Shown: positions 1 to 8,746, counted from the stretch's first letter. The stretch: 64,000 nucleotides of DNA from Facklamia hominis CCUG 36813 (GCF_000301035.1 NZ_JH932292.1:372001-436000); one strand, 5' to 3'. A program made the numbers and translations. The notes: generated by a model from the sequence alone, not told the origin.

Positions 1-603
1 CTTGAGATAGTGAATCTTAGCTTCAAAGTCATGACTCAACCAGATTCCAAAGGCAAAACAAAAAGCATAGGTATAATAGTCCTGTAGCATATCAAAAGGA
101 ATGTATCCTAAGTAATCATCCGTAATATGTTGGAAAATAAAAATCAAATTGAAAGCCGTATAAAGGCGCGAATGATTCGTCAAATAGACAAAGGCAGGAT
201 ATAAGATATATAGAACGGTAATCAATGGTACAAAGTATAAATGATAGGAAAAGCCCCCATTTAGTAAATAGACCAAAGATTGCTTAATCGTTAAAGAATG
301 TCCCGCCAAGATAAAGTGCGTCAAGGCGTAAACCAAGGACCAAATCAGGTAGTCTGGCCAGACTTTTTTGATGCGGGTCCAAAGGTAGTCCAAGTAATGA
401 TCAGACCGGTCGAAGGCATCGGTAATATCAAGCCCCCAACCAGAAAGAACGAGAAAGCTAGGGACCGCAAAGCGGGCTAATTGATTGAGGACAATCCCCA
501 ACGGGGCTTGTTCTTTAGCAAGTGGAGCGGTTAGATGGATGATAATCACCGCTAAAATGGACCAGGCCCGTAGGTGGTCGAAATTCGAATAACGTTTTGA
601 CAT
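1..603 (-). CDS. Acyltransferase-3 family membrane protein (partial, C-terminus outside window)
   Basis: The minus strand stays open from an ATG at 603 to the window edge, giving 201 codons of the N-terminal part. The protein begins MSKRYSNFDHLRAWSILAVI and continues with IIHLTAPL and AVPSFLVLSGWGL. The DHLRAW...IIH pattern and the PSFLVLSGW segment are typical of acyltransferase-3 (OafA/WecH-like) integral membrane enzymes, which acylate sugars or other envelope components. Several hydrophobic segments are visible (about residues 12-30, 40-55, 88-105, 115-140, 150-165, 180-195). A weak AGAAAG ribosome site precedes the ATG. The gene starts 13 bp after the stop of the upstream glycosylase-like gene, so the two are probably co-transcribed. 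The substrate cannot be told. Confidence 0.75.
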   Translation of the reverse strand, partial: MSKRYSNFDHLRAWSILAVIIIHLTAPLAKEQAPLGIVLNQLARFAVPSFLVLSGWGLDITDAFDRSDHYLDYLWTRIKKVWPDYLIWSLVYALTHFILAGHSLTIKQSLVYLLNGGFSYHLYFVPLITVLYILYPAFVYLTNHSRLYTAFNLIFIFQHITDDYLGYIPFDMLQDYYTYAFCFAFGIWLSHDFEAKIHYLK

Positions 604-616
604 AGTAAGCTACTTT

Positions 617-1210
617 CTAATGATTTTTTAGGCAGTCAGCCACCTGCTCTTGTAAAACGGGGACAACTTGTTCTTGGAACCAGGGATGTTGTTTAAGCCA
701 ACGTCCATTGAGGGGTGAAGGATGGACTAAGGGAAAATACTGGGGCAGATAGTCTTGGTAGTGTTGAACTGTCTGGGTCAAGTTTTTTTGATAGCGGTCT
801 TTAAGATAGGCCTTGTTGGCATAATTGCCCACTAGAATGGTTAATTGCAGATCTGGCATAGCTTGAAAGAGCTGGGGATGCCACTTGGAAGCAAAGTCCT
901 TACGGGGCGGCAGATCACCCGTCTTCCCCTTTCCTGGGTAATAGAAGTCCATCGGAATCAAGGCCACCTGATCCGGATCATAAAAGACGGCTTCAGAAAG
1001 ATTCAGCCATTCCCGCAGGCGTTTGCCGGAGGCATCTCGCCAAGGAATTTGGGCTTCTTGAGCCTTAATGCCAGGCGCTTGTCCGATGATCGCCAATTTT
1101 GCCCCAGCACCTGCTTGATAGACAGGTTGCCAGCCTTTTTCTTGGAAGGCCTGATTGGCCGGATCTTGCAAAATAGCTTGGTGAATCTGTTCAAGAGATA
1201 ATTGTGTCAT
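617..1210 (-). CDS. Uracil-DNA glycosylase-like family protein
   Basis: The 197-residue protein carries the uracil-DNA glycosylase superfamily signatures AIIGQAPGIKA (motif A region, about residues 40-50) and VHPSPLNGRW (motif B region, about 162-171). The segment IPWRDASGKRLREWL between them is typical of the small UDG-like family common in lactic acid bacteria. This is not the classical Ung, which is encoded separately at 45041-45718. The expected role is base excision or a related nucleic-acid hydrolysis in the cytoplasm; substrate specificity is inferred only from the fold. The start is supported by GAAAGG nine bases upstream. It precedes the acyltransferase-3 gene by 13 bp. Confidence 0.7.
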   Translation of the reverse strand: MTQLSLEQIHQAILQDPANQAFQEKGWQPVYQAGAGAKLAIIGQAPGIKAQEAQIPWRDASGKRLREWLNLSEAVFYDPDQVALIPMDFYYPGKGKTGDLPPRKDFASKWHPQLFQAMPDLQLTILVGNYANKAYLKDRYQKNLTQTVQHYQDYLPQYFPLVHPSPLNGRWLKQHPWFQEQVVPVLQEQVADCLKNH

Positions 1211-1243
1211 AGAAGTTCCTTTCTAATTGCTTTAACATAGCGA

Positions 1244-1277
1244 ACAAAGATAAGAGCGAGTAGCCAGGCCACTCGCT
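1244..1277 (-). terminator. Hairpin terminator after the 1284-1724 gene
   Basis: On the minus strand AGCGAGT and ACTCGCT pair around a short loop and are followed by a T-rich stretch (CTTATCTTTG). The hairpin separates the small unknown gene from the glycosylase-like gene downstream. Confidence 0.55.
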
Positions 1278-1283
1278 GAGGGG

Positions 1284-1724
1284 TTATTTTTTAAGACTGG
1301 AAATCATTCGTCCATGTTGATCATAGATATAATCTTGCACCTTACGACCATCACCCATGGCTTCAACCAGTCGGTCACGGTAAGGTTCGGCCAATTCTTC
1401 AAAGAGATAATACTCGTCATCCAGCGATAATTGCTTGCGCAACTTATCGACTTCGCCCGAGCTTCTCAGCTTAACCTTCAACGAAGGAAGTTCAAAGTCA
1501 ACATCTCGCTTCACGATCCGGTAATAATAATTATCATCTCCATAAGTGATCTCTAAAGCTCCAGAATTAGTACGGCGTTCTTCGACATCATGGTATTTAT
1601 CTTTTTGCAGTTCCCACCAGGAGAAGATCCCCTGCTTGGCTGCCTCTTCACTGGCATAGGATCCGTGCTCCTTGACTACATTGTTACGGCGATTGATCCA
1701 GTAGTTCGTATAGACTTGTGTCAT
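1284..1724 (-). CDS. Conserved-looking small protein of unknown function
   Basis: I do not recognise this 146-residue protein. The start is set at the ATG giving MTQVYTNYWINRRNNVVKEH because GGAAGG lies at proper spacing before it; a start six codons earlier would place that site inside the coding region. No signal peptide or membrane segment is seen. The N-terminal half is rich in aromatic and polar residues (SWWELQKDKYHD, GDDNYYYRIVKRD) and the C-terminal half is charged and helical. It looks like a soluble cytoplasmic protein. It stands alone between two hairpin terminators. Confidence 0.6.
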   Translation of the reverse strand: MTQVYTNYWINRRNNVVKEHGSYASEEAAKQGIFSWWELQKDKYHDVEERRTNSGALEITYGDDNYYYRIVKRDVDFELPSLKVKLRSSGEVDKLRKQLSLDDEYYLFEELAEPYRDRLVEAMGDGRKVQDYIYDQHGRMISSLKK

Positions 1725-1830
1725 ACAATCCTTCCTTTCCATCTGTACTCAAGTCCATTATAAGTTATTTGTAAATCGTTTTCAATATTTAGCAAACAAA
1801 TGATTGAGTCCTTTATCCGATGGACCCTGC

Positions 1831-1858
1831 AAAAACAAAAAGCTCCCTGAGGAGCTTT
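1831..1858 (-). terminator. Rho-independent terminator of the 2791-1869 gene pair
   Basis: On the minus strand AAAGCTCC and GGAGCTTT form an 8-bp stem with a 4-base loop, followed by TTTGTTTTTG. Confidence 0.75.
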
Positions 1859-1868
1859 CCGATAAGGC

Positions 1869-2414
1869 TTAATAACGCGTAACCTTCTTGCCTCGATAAT
1901 CGAATCGGTAATGGCCTCGATGAACTGTCCGATCGGCATACCGTTCGTCCACACTCAGATTAGAGATGTTTTCGTCCAAAGTTGGAAAGACCGTTAGTTC
2001 ATAATCGACACTCGAATAATACTTGCCTTCAGCCTTGAGACGCTCAATCACGACCTCAAAAGCCCGCCGAACATGCGGATCATGGATCTGATTTTCATGG
2101 TATTCAATGCTGGAATAGGTCTCAGCCTTAGGGAGCTTGGCATATTGTTCAGCTAAATTATCGGATTCATCCTCCTCTTCAAGGCTGGACTCAGTATGAC
2201 TGTTCGATACCCTTCCCTTCGGATCTTGGGACGAAGGGTCAGAAGTGACTGAACGACTTTCCTGACTGGGGATTGTTTCAAGCTCTGAGTTGGCTTCCTG
2301 TTGACGGTTTAACCATAAAAGCATCCCTAGCGAGAATAGGATAATCGCCAACAAGGGCCAAACAACCCGTTTGTTGGGACCATATGAGGCATTGGACTTG
2401 GGCTCTGGCTTCAT
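1869..2414 (-). CDS. Membrane-anchored protein with acidic linker, unknown function
   Basis: The 181-residue protein has a short positively charged N-terminus, one transmembrane segment (about residues 19-35, WPLLAIILFSLGMLLWL), a Ser/Glu-rich low-complexity linker (about 40-90) and a compact C-terminal region (about 95-181) rich in Tyr, Arg and acidic residues. This topology fits a protein with an extracellular C-terminal domain tethered to the membrane. No enzyme motif is visible. It follows the thioredoxin-like gene by 11 bp and shares its terminator, so the two are probably one operon and might act on the same envelope process; that is inference only. Confidence 0.55.
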   Translation of the reverse strand: MKPEPKSNASYGPNKRVVWPLLAIILFSLGMLLWLNRQQEANSELETIPSQESRSVTSDPSSQDPKGRVSNSHTESSLEEEDESDNLAEQYAKLPKAETYSSIEYHENQIHDPHVRRAFEVVIERLKAEGKYYSSVDYELTVFPTLDENISNLSVDERYADRTVHRGHYRFDYRGKKVTRY

Positions 2415-2425
2415 CCCGGACCTCC

Positions 2426-2791
2426 CTAGCGGTTGAGGAAAGCTAGGATGTCTTCGGGCTTCATGCTGGAATCAGACACTGTATGAACGCCCTCTTGATC
2501 CTGATAAATTAAAGACGGCACCGTCTTTAAATCATAGCGATCTCTTAAGGCTTGGGTCGCTTCACTTTGAGCTGGATCATCGACTTGACTATGTAAGAAA
2601 TAGACTGGAATGGAATGTTCCTCGGTGGTCTTAGCCAAACGTTTGATGAATTTACGGCAATAAGGACAAGTCTCGCGGGCGACAAAGATCAAGTCTCCGG
2701 CTTTTTTGTCTAATAAGGCTTGCGCTTGTTCCGCATCCACTGCTTGGAAGGAAGCCTCCGCAATTTGTAAGAATTCATTTTCTGTTGTCAT
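2426..2791 (-). CDS. Thioredoxin-like protein with CPYC active site
   Basis: The 121-residue protein has the redox motif ETCPYCRKFIKRL (about residues 37-49) and a cis-proline segment TVPSLIYQDQEG (about 90-101), both diagnostic of a thioredoxin fold. There is no signal peptide, so it should be cytoplasmic. It resembles the small thioredoxin-like proteins of lactic acid bacteria sometimes annotated as bacteriocin accessory proteins (PedC/BrcD-like), but no bacteriocin genes are nearby. A GGGGGAAT ribosome site precedes the ATG. It is co-directional with the membrane-anchored gene downstream. Confidence 0.75.
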   Translation of the reverse strand: MTTENEFLQIAEASFQAVDAEQAQALLDKKAGDLIFVARETCPYCRKFIKRLAKTTEEHSIPVYFLHSQVDDPAQSEATQALRDRYDLKTVPSLIYQDQEGVHTVSDSSMKPEDILAFLNR

Positions 2792-2850
2792 GATAATTCC
2801 CCCTTTTTCTAAGTCTTATTATACAAGATGTCAGGGGAAATAGCGACTAC

Positions 2851-4503
2851 TTAGTCCCAGTCCTCCTCATCCAGTGGCGGCTTGTTCTTACGTTTAAGGT
2901 AGCGATTGTAGATCAAGACCGCAATTCCTAACAGTAAGACAATTAAAGATAGGTAAAAATAAAAACGCTGCTCCCCAGTACTTGGCAAGGAATCCTCCAA
3001 GCTCTTAGGCTTCTTCGCCTCCTGAGTCGTGGCATCCGCTTCTTTCTTCTTCAAATTCAGACTCGGTGGTTTAGCCAGCGATTGACTCTTGGCCTGACTA
3101 GATCCTTCAGATGCTCGGTCTAACTTGTCTTTTAAGTGAGCTAACTTATCCTTATTAACAGACGGAGTTGATGGTTCCAAGCTCTTGTCCGACGTCAATA
3201 ATGGTAAGTCTGCTGATGGATTTGCGCTGGTCTGAATAGGATTTCCCTTGCTGTCGACTTGCGGTGTCTGCCACAAGGTCTGGTTAGCAAATTCTGTAAA
3301 ATAGCCCGATTCTTTAGCTGGATTCGCCTTCCATTGTCCCTGATTAGGGTCAAATAAGACCAATTTGATCTGATAGCGTTGATGGAGATTACGAATTTGT
3401 TGGATGGTCTGTTCATTGGTAAAGCCCTTTTGATTCAGATAGTTAGCCAAGCACTGTTTAAGCTTTTCAAAAACTTCTTCGTTCAAACTATAAAAATAAG
3501 CAAGCTGGCGCTCCTTGAGATTTAATAAGTTCGAGTAAGAAGCATGATAGACTTGTTTGTTATTGGTCTGATAATAATCCTGCAAAGCCAAAGCCGCTAT
3601 GACTTGAATATCAAAGAGTGAAAGCTCACGGGCATATTGATAGGCTGCAAAGGCTTCTTCATCCAACTTCTTCAAGGATTTATCGGCTAAGAATTGCCTA
3701 ATTTCTTCCAGGCTGGTCTTTTTATTGTAGATATCAAAGATCGCCTGAAAAGAAAGCTTGGAATAGGCCTTAGGGACCAGCTGGCCTAGATACTGGTCCA
3801 CATCCAGTAAATAGTCCGACAAGGAGGCACTGGATGGATTCAACATCAAGTGTTCTGGAGCCATGCGTTTTACGGAATAGGGATAGAGTTGACACTGATT
3901 TAACTGAGCCTGAGCAGATTGGTCTTGGTCCAAAGAAGCCGCTAAGGTCTCATTGTCATAACTTAAAGTCCGATACTCCCCCTCTAATTCATTCCGTTCC
4001 AGTATATATTCCTGGATGAGCCCTTCAATCTTAGCTTGATAGGTCAACCACTCGCTCAAACGTTCGTCCTGACTCAAGATTGCCCACTGTTGGTCTGAAT
4101 CCAATTGATCAAATTGCTTGTCCGCCAGACTATATTCTTCATAAAGTGTGTCAACAATCTCACTGATCGCTGCCTTGGCTTCCGCTAAGGAATTGACGGA
4201 CCCCGATTCCAATTGAGCGATCTCCTGATTGATCACTTGATAGCGTTCATTAATTGCTGTCATCCTTACTTGATTCTTATCATATTGATTCTGGGCTTGA
4301 CTGGCACTGGGGTCGGTCTCCTTCAGCTGTCCCTCACCTTTTAAGAGGATTTGACAGGCCTCACGCGATACTAACTGGTCGTAATCAATTCCCTCTTGAG
4401 CATAAGCCCTAACTGATATCATAGGACTCAAGCTATGAATCAGCGCCACTGCTAGACAGGCTTTAATCATTGACTTTCGATGTTTTTCTTTATTTGTACC
4501 CAT
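2851..4503 (-). CDS. LPXTG-type cell-wall-anchored surface protein
   Basis: The 550-residue protein has a signal peptide (charged MGTNKEKHRKSMIK, hydrophobic core, likely cleavage after RAYA near residue 35). A long helical, Gln/Leu-rich region with predicted coiled-coil character (about 60-400) follows, then a Lys/Ser/Pro-rich spacer and a C-terminal sorting signal. The signal is LPSTG near residue 504 followed by a hydrophobic segment (YFYLSLIVLLLGIAVLI) and YNRYLKRKNK. Sortase anchoring to peptidoglycan is therefore expected. The cytoplasmic tail is unusually long and ends with the acidic DEEDWD. No adhesin or enzyme domain is recognised. It is flanked by its own intergenic regions and may be monocistronic. 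Confidence 0.75.
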   Translation of the reverse strand: MGTNKEKHRKSMIKACLAVALIHSLSPMISVRAYAQEGIDYDQLVSREACQILLKGEGQLKETDPSASQAQNQYDKNQVRMTAINERYQVINQEIAQLESGSVNSLAEAKAAISEIVDTLYEEYSLADKQFDQLDSDQQWAILSQDERLSEWLTYQAKIEGLIQEYILERNELEGEYRTLSYDNETLAASLDQDQSAQAQLNQCQLYPYSVKRMAPEHLMLNPSSASLSDYLLDVDQYLGQLVPKAYSKLSFQAIFDIYNKKTSLEEIRQFLADKSLKKLDEEAFAAYQYARELSLFDIQVIAALALQDYYQTNNKQVYHASYSNLLNLKERQLAYFYSLNEEVFEKLKQCLANYLNQKGFTNEQTIQQIRNLHQRYQIKLVLFDPNQGQWKANPAKESGYFTEFANQTLWQTPQVDSKGNPIQTSANPSADLPLLTSDKSLEPSTPSVNKDKLAHLKDKLDRASEGSSQAKSQSLAKPPSLNLKKKEADATTQEAKKPKSLEDSLPSTGEQRFYFYLSLIVLLLGIAVLIYNRYLKRKNKPPLDEEDWD

Positions 4504-4555
4504 ATTGACACCTCCAAACTATAAGTAGTCTGCTAAAGGTGTTTTGCGCTAAGTC

Positions 4556-4592
4556 ACAAAATAAAAGGCTGCCTCCAATTTGGAGACAGCCT
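4556..4592 (-). terminator. Terminator of the CapA-like gene
   Basis: The minus strand forms AGGCTG-CTCCAA / TTGGAG-CAGCCT with one bulged position, followed by TTTTATTTT. It lies 16 bp after the stop of the CapA-like gene. Confidence 0.75.
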
Positions 4593-4608
4593 GAATTATT
4601 GACTGAAT

Positions 4609-5763
4609 CTATTCAGCATTTGGCGTATCATCAAGGTAATCAACCACTTTGACACTGCTATCGTATTCGGTAAAACGTTGTTTCACTTCGTTCAACATCT
4701 CATCCCCATTATAAAGGCCGCGTTCTTGAGCTTGGGCTAGGGGTACCACCAGATAGGAATTCCATTCTGGATAACCAAAGTTATAGGTAGGCATGACCCG
4801 CACGTCTTCAACTGTAATGGATCCATCTTCTTGCTTTTTGAAGGTCACTTCACCAATTCCACCTACTTTTTCGTAAGGCTTAATCTGACCAGATAGGAAG
4901 TTTCCGTGTGAATACCAGGCCACCTGAGAGTCGCCGAAGCGTTTGAAGGGTTGCATGATATGAGGATGACCACCCAAGACATAGTTAGCCCCTGCCTTGA
5001 TACAAAGATCCGTCAAATCCAACTGTGACTGGACTGGTAACATGGCATCATCACCGAATTGGAAGATCACGACGGCGACATCACAATATTCCTTCAAGCG
5101 TTGAATCTCTAAAGGAATCAATTCGGTATCAATCAAGGTAACTAGATAAGGTTCATCTTCTGGCACAGGTAAGCCATTCGTCCCATAGGTATAATTTAAA
5201 AAGCCTACCTTGATGCCATTAGCTTCCAAAATTCGTAGATGATTATAATCATCCCAAGATTCATAAGCTCCCACATAAGGCATTCCTTTTTCCTTGAGAG
5301 TATTAATCGAGGCATGAACGCCCGCCGCTCCAAAGTCAACCGTATGATTGGAAGCATGGGAGACAATATCAACCCCAACATTCAAGAGCGTATCGACAAT
5401 CTCTTCTGGGGCATTAAATTGCGGATAGGTTGAGACACCTAATTGATGGCCAGCTACAATGGTTTCCATATTCGCAGTCGTAATATCGGCATTCTTTAGA
5501 TAAGGAGCGACTGGCTCCAACATAAAATCAAAATTATAAGTTCCATCCCCTTGTTGACCATTATAGTAGACCCCGTCATGAAGGAGGATATCTCCGATCG
5601 ACCGGATCGTCACCGTATTCCCAGCACCAGGAATGGCTTCTTGAGTCGTCGCCGTATTTTCTTCTTTTACCGTAGCAACCGGTTCTTTCTTAGGCTGCTG
5701 ACAAGCCGTTAGAAAGAAGGCACAGGATAAGCCTAAGATAAATTTTTGAATATTTTTTAACAT
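4609..5763 (-). CDS. CapA family (PGA_cap) lipoprotein
   Basis: The protein belongs to the CapA/poly-gamma-glutamate capsule family, metallophosphoesterase-like proteins attached to the outer face of the membrane. Visible family features are SIGDILLHDGVYYNG near the start of the domain, TANMETIVAG, SHASNHTVDFG, VVIFQFGDD and LGGHPHIMQPF near the middle. The start is placed at the ATG giving MLKNIQKFILGLS because AAGGA lies 8 bases before it. This yields a normal signal peptide with lipobox LTAC (Cys near residue 21) and 384 residues; longer in-frame starts would bury the signal. No capsule synthesis genes flank it, so a role in polyglutamate production is not implied. Confidence 0.8.
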   Translation of the reverse strand: MLKNIQKFILGLSCAFFLTACQQPKKEPVATVKEENTATTQEAIPGAGNTVTIRSIGDILLHDGVYYNGQQGDGTYNFDFMLEPVAPYLKNADITTANMETIVAGHQLGVSTYPQFNAPEEIVDTLLNVGVDIVSHASNHTVDFGAAGVHASINTLKEKGMPYVGAYESWDDYNHLRILEANGIKVGFLNYTYGTNGLPVPEDEPYLVTLIDTELIPLEIQRLKEYCDVAVVIFQFGDDAMLPVQSQLDLTDLCIKAGANYVLGGHPHIMQPFKRFGDSQVAWYSHGNFLSGQIKPYEKVGGIGEVTFKKQEDGSITVEDVRVMPTYNFGYPEWNSYLVVPLAQAQERGLYNGDEMLNEVKQRFTEYDSSVKVVDYLDDTPNAE

Positions 5764-5966
5764 AATCATTATCCTTACTATTAGATTTTTACTCTTTCTC
5801 ACCATGTATTCAATACTGTTATTATACCATGACCTAGGCAAAAAAATGAAGCTCTTCCAATAGAAGAAACTAGGAATTAAGGCATTAATATAGATTTTGT
5901 TAAAAAGGATAAATAATTAACTAATTAGTTTCGTATGTTTTTATGCTTTTTATTGTCTTTTTCAGT

Positions 5967-5972
5967 TATAAT
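5967..5972 (+). promoter_or_regulatory. -10 box (TATAAT) before the AraC-type gene
   Basis: A perfect TATAAT lies 30 bp before the chosen ATG at 6003. No good -35 is seen 17 bp upstream, which fits a promoter needing an activator. Its position also argues against the longer in-frame start at 5943. Confidence 0.5.
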
Positions 5973-6002
5973 AGAAGAAAGATAGAAAGGACGGTCCCGA
6001 CC

Positions 6003-7172
6003 ATGTACCTGCAGACTACTTTGAATCAATCCAATGCTTATTTTAGCTTTCAGGCCAAGGCGGTCCATCAGCTAAGACCCTATCATCGTTTGATGACCAT
6101 TCAGCGCTCTCAATCGGAAGCACTACTATCCTTTGATCGTCCAGTCAGTCTAAGTGACCACAAGGGACTAGCCCTCTTAGTCATTGCTCCAGAGTTATCA
6201 GCCTATGATGACTATTTATATTTTCTTCTCCAAGGGTCCATCCAAATTAAACCACATGTCCTCTTTAATACACTAGCACTCACCGATCATTGCCAAGTTT
6301 ATTTGGAACCGACTCAAAATGAAGAACCCCAGATCATTACAAGTCCCAGGCGAATCAAGGCTCAACTCCCTAGTCGAGCCTTGCAACTAAAGCAGATTTA
6401 TGCTAGCTATTATCAGGCTTATGCCAGTGGCGAAGTTATTCCACGAGGACAACAAGACTTTTATGAATTGGTGATCGTTGATCAAGGGCAGGTCCAGATT
6501 CATCCTGTCGGTGCCCAACCCGTCACGCTTCAATCAAGTATGGCTTGGCTAACCCCTCCAGGAAATCGCCCTAAATTTAGTTTTAAGCAAGATGGACTCA
6601 CTACCCTTGTATCCATTTTGTTTGCGGCGAAGGGGATTCCTGACAGCCTCTGCCTGCGTCCTTTTAAGTTAGGCTATCGACAATTACAGTTGATCGAACG
6701 CTTCATTCAATTATCAAGGCAATCGCCGGCTAAGCCATACGGCTATGATGAAGTCATGGCTATTCTGGATATTCTTCTTATTCAATGTATCAATGGTGCC
6801 CAACAAGCAGGGCGAGCGCTTCCTCAGACTTCCATGCGGGATAATTATGAGGATGAGACCTTCCAAGCGATCATCGACTACCTGGAGACCCATATTCTTG
6901 AAGTGCATGAAGTGCAAGAACTGGTCAACCAATTTGATTTATCACGGTCAAGCCTTCAAGCGCTATTTAATAAGTACACCGGTAAATCACCCAAGTCCTA
7001 CATTAACCAACTTCGATTAAAAAAAGCCAAGCAGTACATCCACGAATCCCAATTAACCCTATCCCAAATTGCCGAAAAACTAGGCTACGGATCCATTCAG
7101 TACTTCTCGCGAGCCTTTCGGCGAGAATTCAACCAGTCTCCTTCCCAGTACGCCAAATCCATCATTAAATAA
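6003..7172 (+). CDS. AraC family transcriptional regulator
   Basis: The 389-residue protein ends in a classical AraC/XylS DNA-binding domain of about 100 residues. It has two helix-turn-helix units (VQELVNQFDLSRSSLQALF and LSQIAEKLGYGSIQYFSRAF) and the closing FNQSPSQYAK. The N-terminal 280 residues contain no recognised effector domain, although the stretch around residues 150-210 (RGQQDFYELVIVDQGQVQIHP) looks like a cupin fold. The start at 6003 follows AAAGGA by 11 bases and lies downstream of the TATAAT. The gene is divergent from the CapA-like lipoprotein, a possible target, and is closed by a strong terminator. Confidence 0.85.
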   Translation: MYLQTTLNQSNAYFSFQAKAVHQLRPYHRLMTIQRSQSEALLSFDRPVSLSDHKGLALLVIAPELSAYDDYLYFLLQGSIQIKPHVLFNTLALTDHCQVYLEPTQNEEPQIITSPRRIKAQLPSRALQLKQIYASYYQAYASGEVIPRGQQDFYELVIVDQGQVQIHPVGAQPVTLQSSMAWLTPPGNRPKFSFKQDGLTTLVSILFAAKGIPDSLCLRPFKLGYRQLQLIERFIQLSRQSPAKPYGYDEVMAILDILLIQCINGAQQAGRALPQTSMRDNYEDETFQAIIDYLETHILEVHEVQELVNQFDLSRSSLQALFNKYTGKSPKSYINQLRLKKAKQYIHESQLTLSQIAEKLGYGSIQYFSRAFRREFNQSPSQYAKSIIK

Positions 7173-7175
7173 ACT

Positions 7176-7210
7176 AAAGCCCGATCTTTTTTCATTGAGA
7201 TCGGGCTTTT
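7176..7210 (+). terminator. Terminator of the AraC-type gene
   Basis: AAAGCCCGATCT and AGATCGGGCTTT form a 12-bp stem with a T run, 4 bp after the stop codon. Confidence 0.9.
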
Positions 7211-7218
7211 ACCGTCCG

Positions 7219-8688
7219 TTTTAGTACTCTCAACTCAACCAGAGTTACATTTACACCTCATTTTGTTACTCTCAGGCCGATCAGAGTTGCATTTCCAACC
7301 CATTTTGTTACTCTCAGACCGACCAGAGTTACATTTCCAACCCTTTTTGGTACTCTCACAACCACCAGAGTTACATTTCCAGCCCATTTTGTTACTCTCA
7401 CACCGACCAGAGTTACATTTTCAACCAAATTTGTTACTCTCAGGTCGATCAGAGTTACATTTCCAACTCAATTTGTAACTCTCACGACCATGAGAGTTAC
7501 ATTTCCAGCCCGTTTTGGTACTCTCAGACCATTCAGAGTTACAATTCCAACTCAATTTGTTACTCTCAAACCACCCAGAGTTACATTTCCAACCCGTTTT
7601 GTTACTCTCAACTCAACCAGAGTTACAATTACACCTCATTTTGTTACTCTCAGACCGATCAGAGTTACATTTTCAACTCATTTTGTTACTCTCAGATCAC
7701 CCAGAGTTACATTTCCAACCCGTTTTGTTACTCTCAACTCAACCAGAGTTACAATTACACCTCATTTTGTTACTCTCAGACCGATCAGAGTTACATTTTC
7801 AACTCATTTTGTTACTCTCAGATCACCCAGAGTTACATTTCCAACCCGTTTTGTTACTCTCACAACCACCAGAGTTACATTTTCACCCCGATTTGGTACT
7901 CCCAGACCAATCAGAGTTACATTTTCATCCTATTTTGTTACTCTCAGACCAATCAGAGTTACATTTTCACCCTAATTTGTTACTCTCAAGCCAGCCAGAG
8001 TTACATTTCCAACCCGTTTTGGTACTCTCACACCTCTAAGAGTTACATTTCCAACCCGTTTTGGTACTCTCAGATCGACCAGAGTTACATTTCCAACCCT
8101 TTTTAGTACTCTCAGACCATCCAGAGTTACAATTCAAACCCATTTTGTTACTCTCAGATCGATCAGAGTTACATTTTCAACTCATTTTGTTACTCTCAGA
8201 TCACCCAGAGTTACATTTCCACCTCAATTTGTTACTCTCAGACCATCCAGAGTTACATTTTCATCCCGTTTTGGTACTCTCAGACCAATCAGAGTTACAT
8301 TTCCAACCCGTTTTGGTACTCTCAGACCAATCAGAGTTACTTTTTCATCCCAATTTGGTACTCTCAGACCTCTCAGAGTTACATTTTCACCCCGTTTTGG
8401 TACTCCCAGACCAATCAGAGTTACATTTTCATCCTATTTTGTTACTCTCAGACCAATCAGAGTTACATTTTCAACCTAATTTATTACTCTCAGACCAATC
8501 AGAGTTACATTTCCAACCCTTTTTGGTACTCTCAAACCATCCAGAGTTACAATTACACCTCATTTTGTTACTCTCAGACCGATCAGAGTTACATTTTCAA
8601 CTCATTTTGTTACTCTCAAACCATCCAGAGTTACAATTACAACCCAATCTGTTACTCTCAACTCAACCAGAGTTACAATTCCAGCCCA
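7219..8688 (+). repeat. Satellite array 1: 35 tandem 42-bp units
   Basis: The stretch between the AraC-type terminator and the IS-split terminator is filled by 35 units of exactly 42 bp; the first and last units stay in phase with no net insertion or deletion. A typical unit reads TTTTGTTACTCTCA, then 7-8 variable bases, then CAGAGTTACATTTCCAACCC. GTTACTCT and AGAGTTAC form an imperfect dyad (one T-T mismatch in 8 bp) with a 10-base centre. Open reading frames cross the array only because 42 is divisible by three; the same frame is stopped at about 7479 and 8040, and no ribosome site is seen. It is directly repeated in family with array 2 at 18540-19295. Confidence 0.9.
7591..7842 (+). repeat. 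Higher-order duplication inside array 1 (2 x 126 bp)
   Basis: Three consecutive units (126 bp) at 7591-7716 are repeated almost without change at 7717-7842, including the variant units with ACTCAACC, GACCGATC and GATCACCC centres. This indicates recent unequal exchange within the array. Confidence 0.8.
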
Positions 8689-8735
8689 GTTCCTTTCTCC
8701 CACAACATGAAACCAGCAAACTCACCTAACAAACC

Positions 8736-8746
8736 AAAAAGCTCGC
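8736..8746. terminator. Left arm of a bidirectional terminator split by the IS
   Basis: AAAAAGCTCGC here is the exact reverse complement of GCGAGCTTTTT at 10378-10388. The two arms would form an 11-bp stem with A/T tails on both sides if the 1.6-kb insertion element between them were removed. Confidence 0.6.

Noticed and set aside
845-1201. 118-codon plus-strand ORF
   Set aside because: It lies antisense to the glycosylase-like gene, which has clear family motifs; no ribosome site or recognisable protein.
1721-1954. 77-codon minus-strand ORF
   Set aside because: It overlaps the membrane-anchored gene in another frame and a terminator hairpin; no ribosome site.
7219-8729. Long open frames across array 1 (up to 222 codons, 14-residue periodic protein)
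   Set aside because: They arise because 42 is divisible by three. They lack ribosome sites, are broken by stops near 7479 and 8040 in the same frame, and the equivalent frame in array 2 is closed by TGA in most units.
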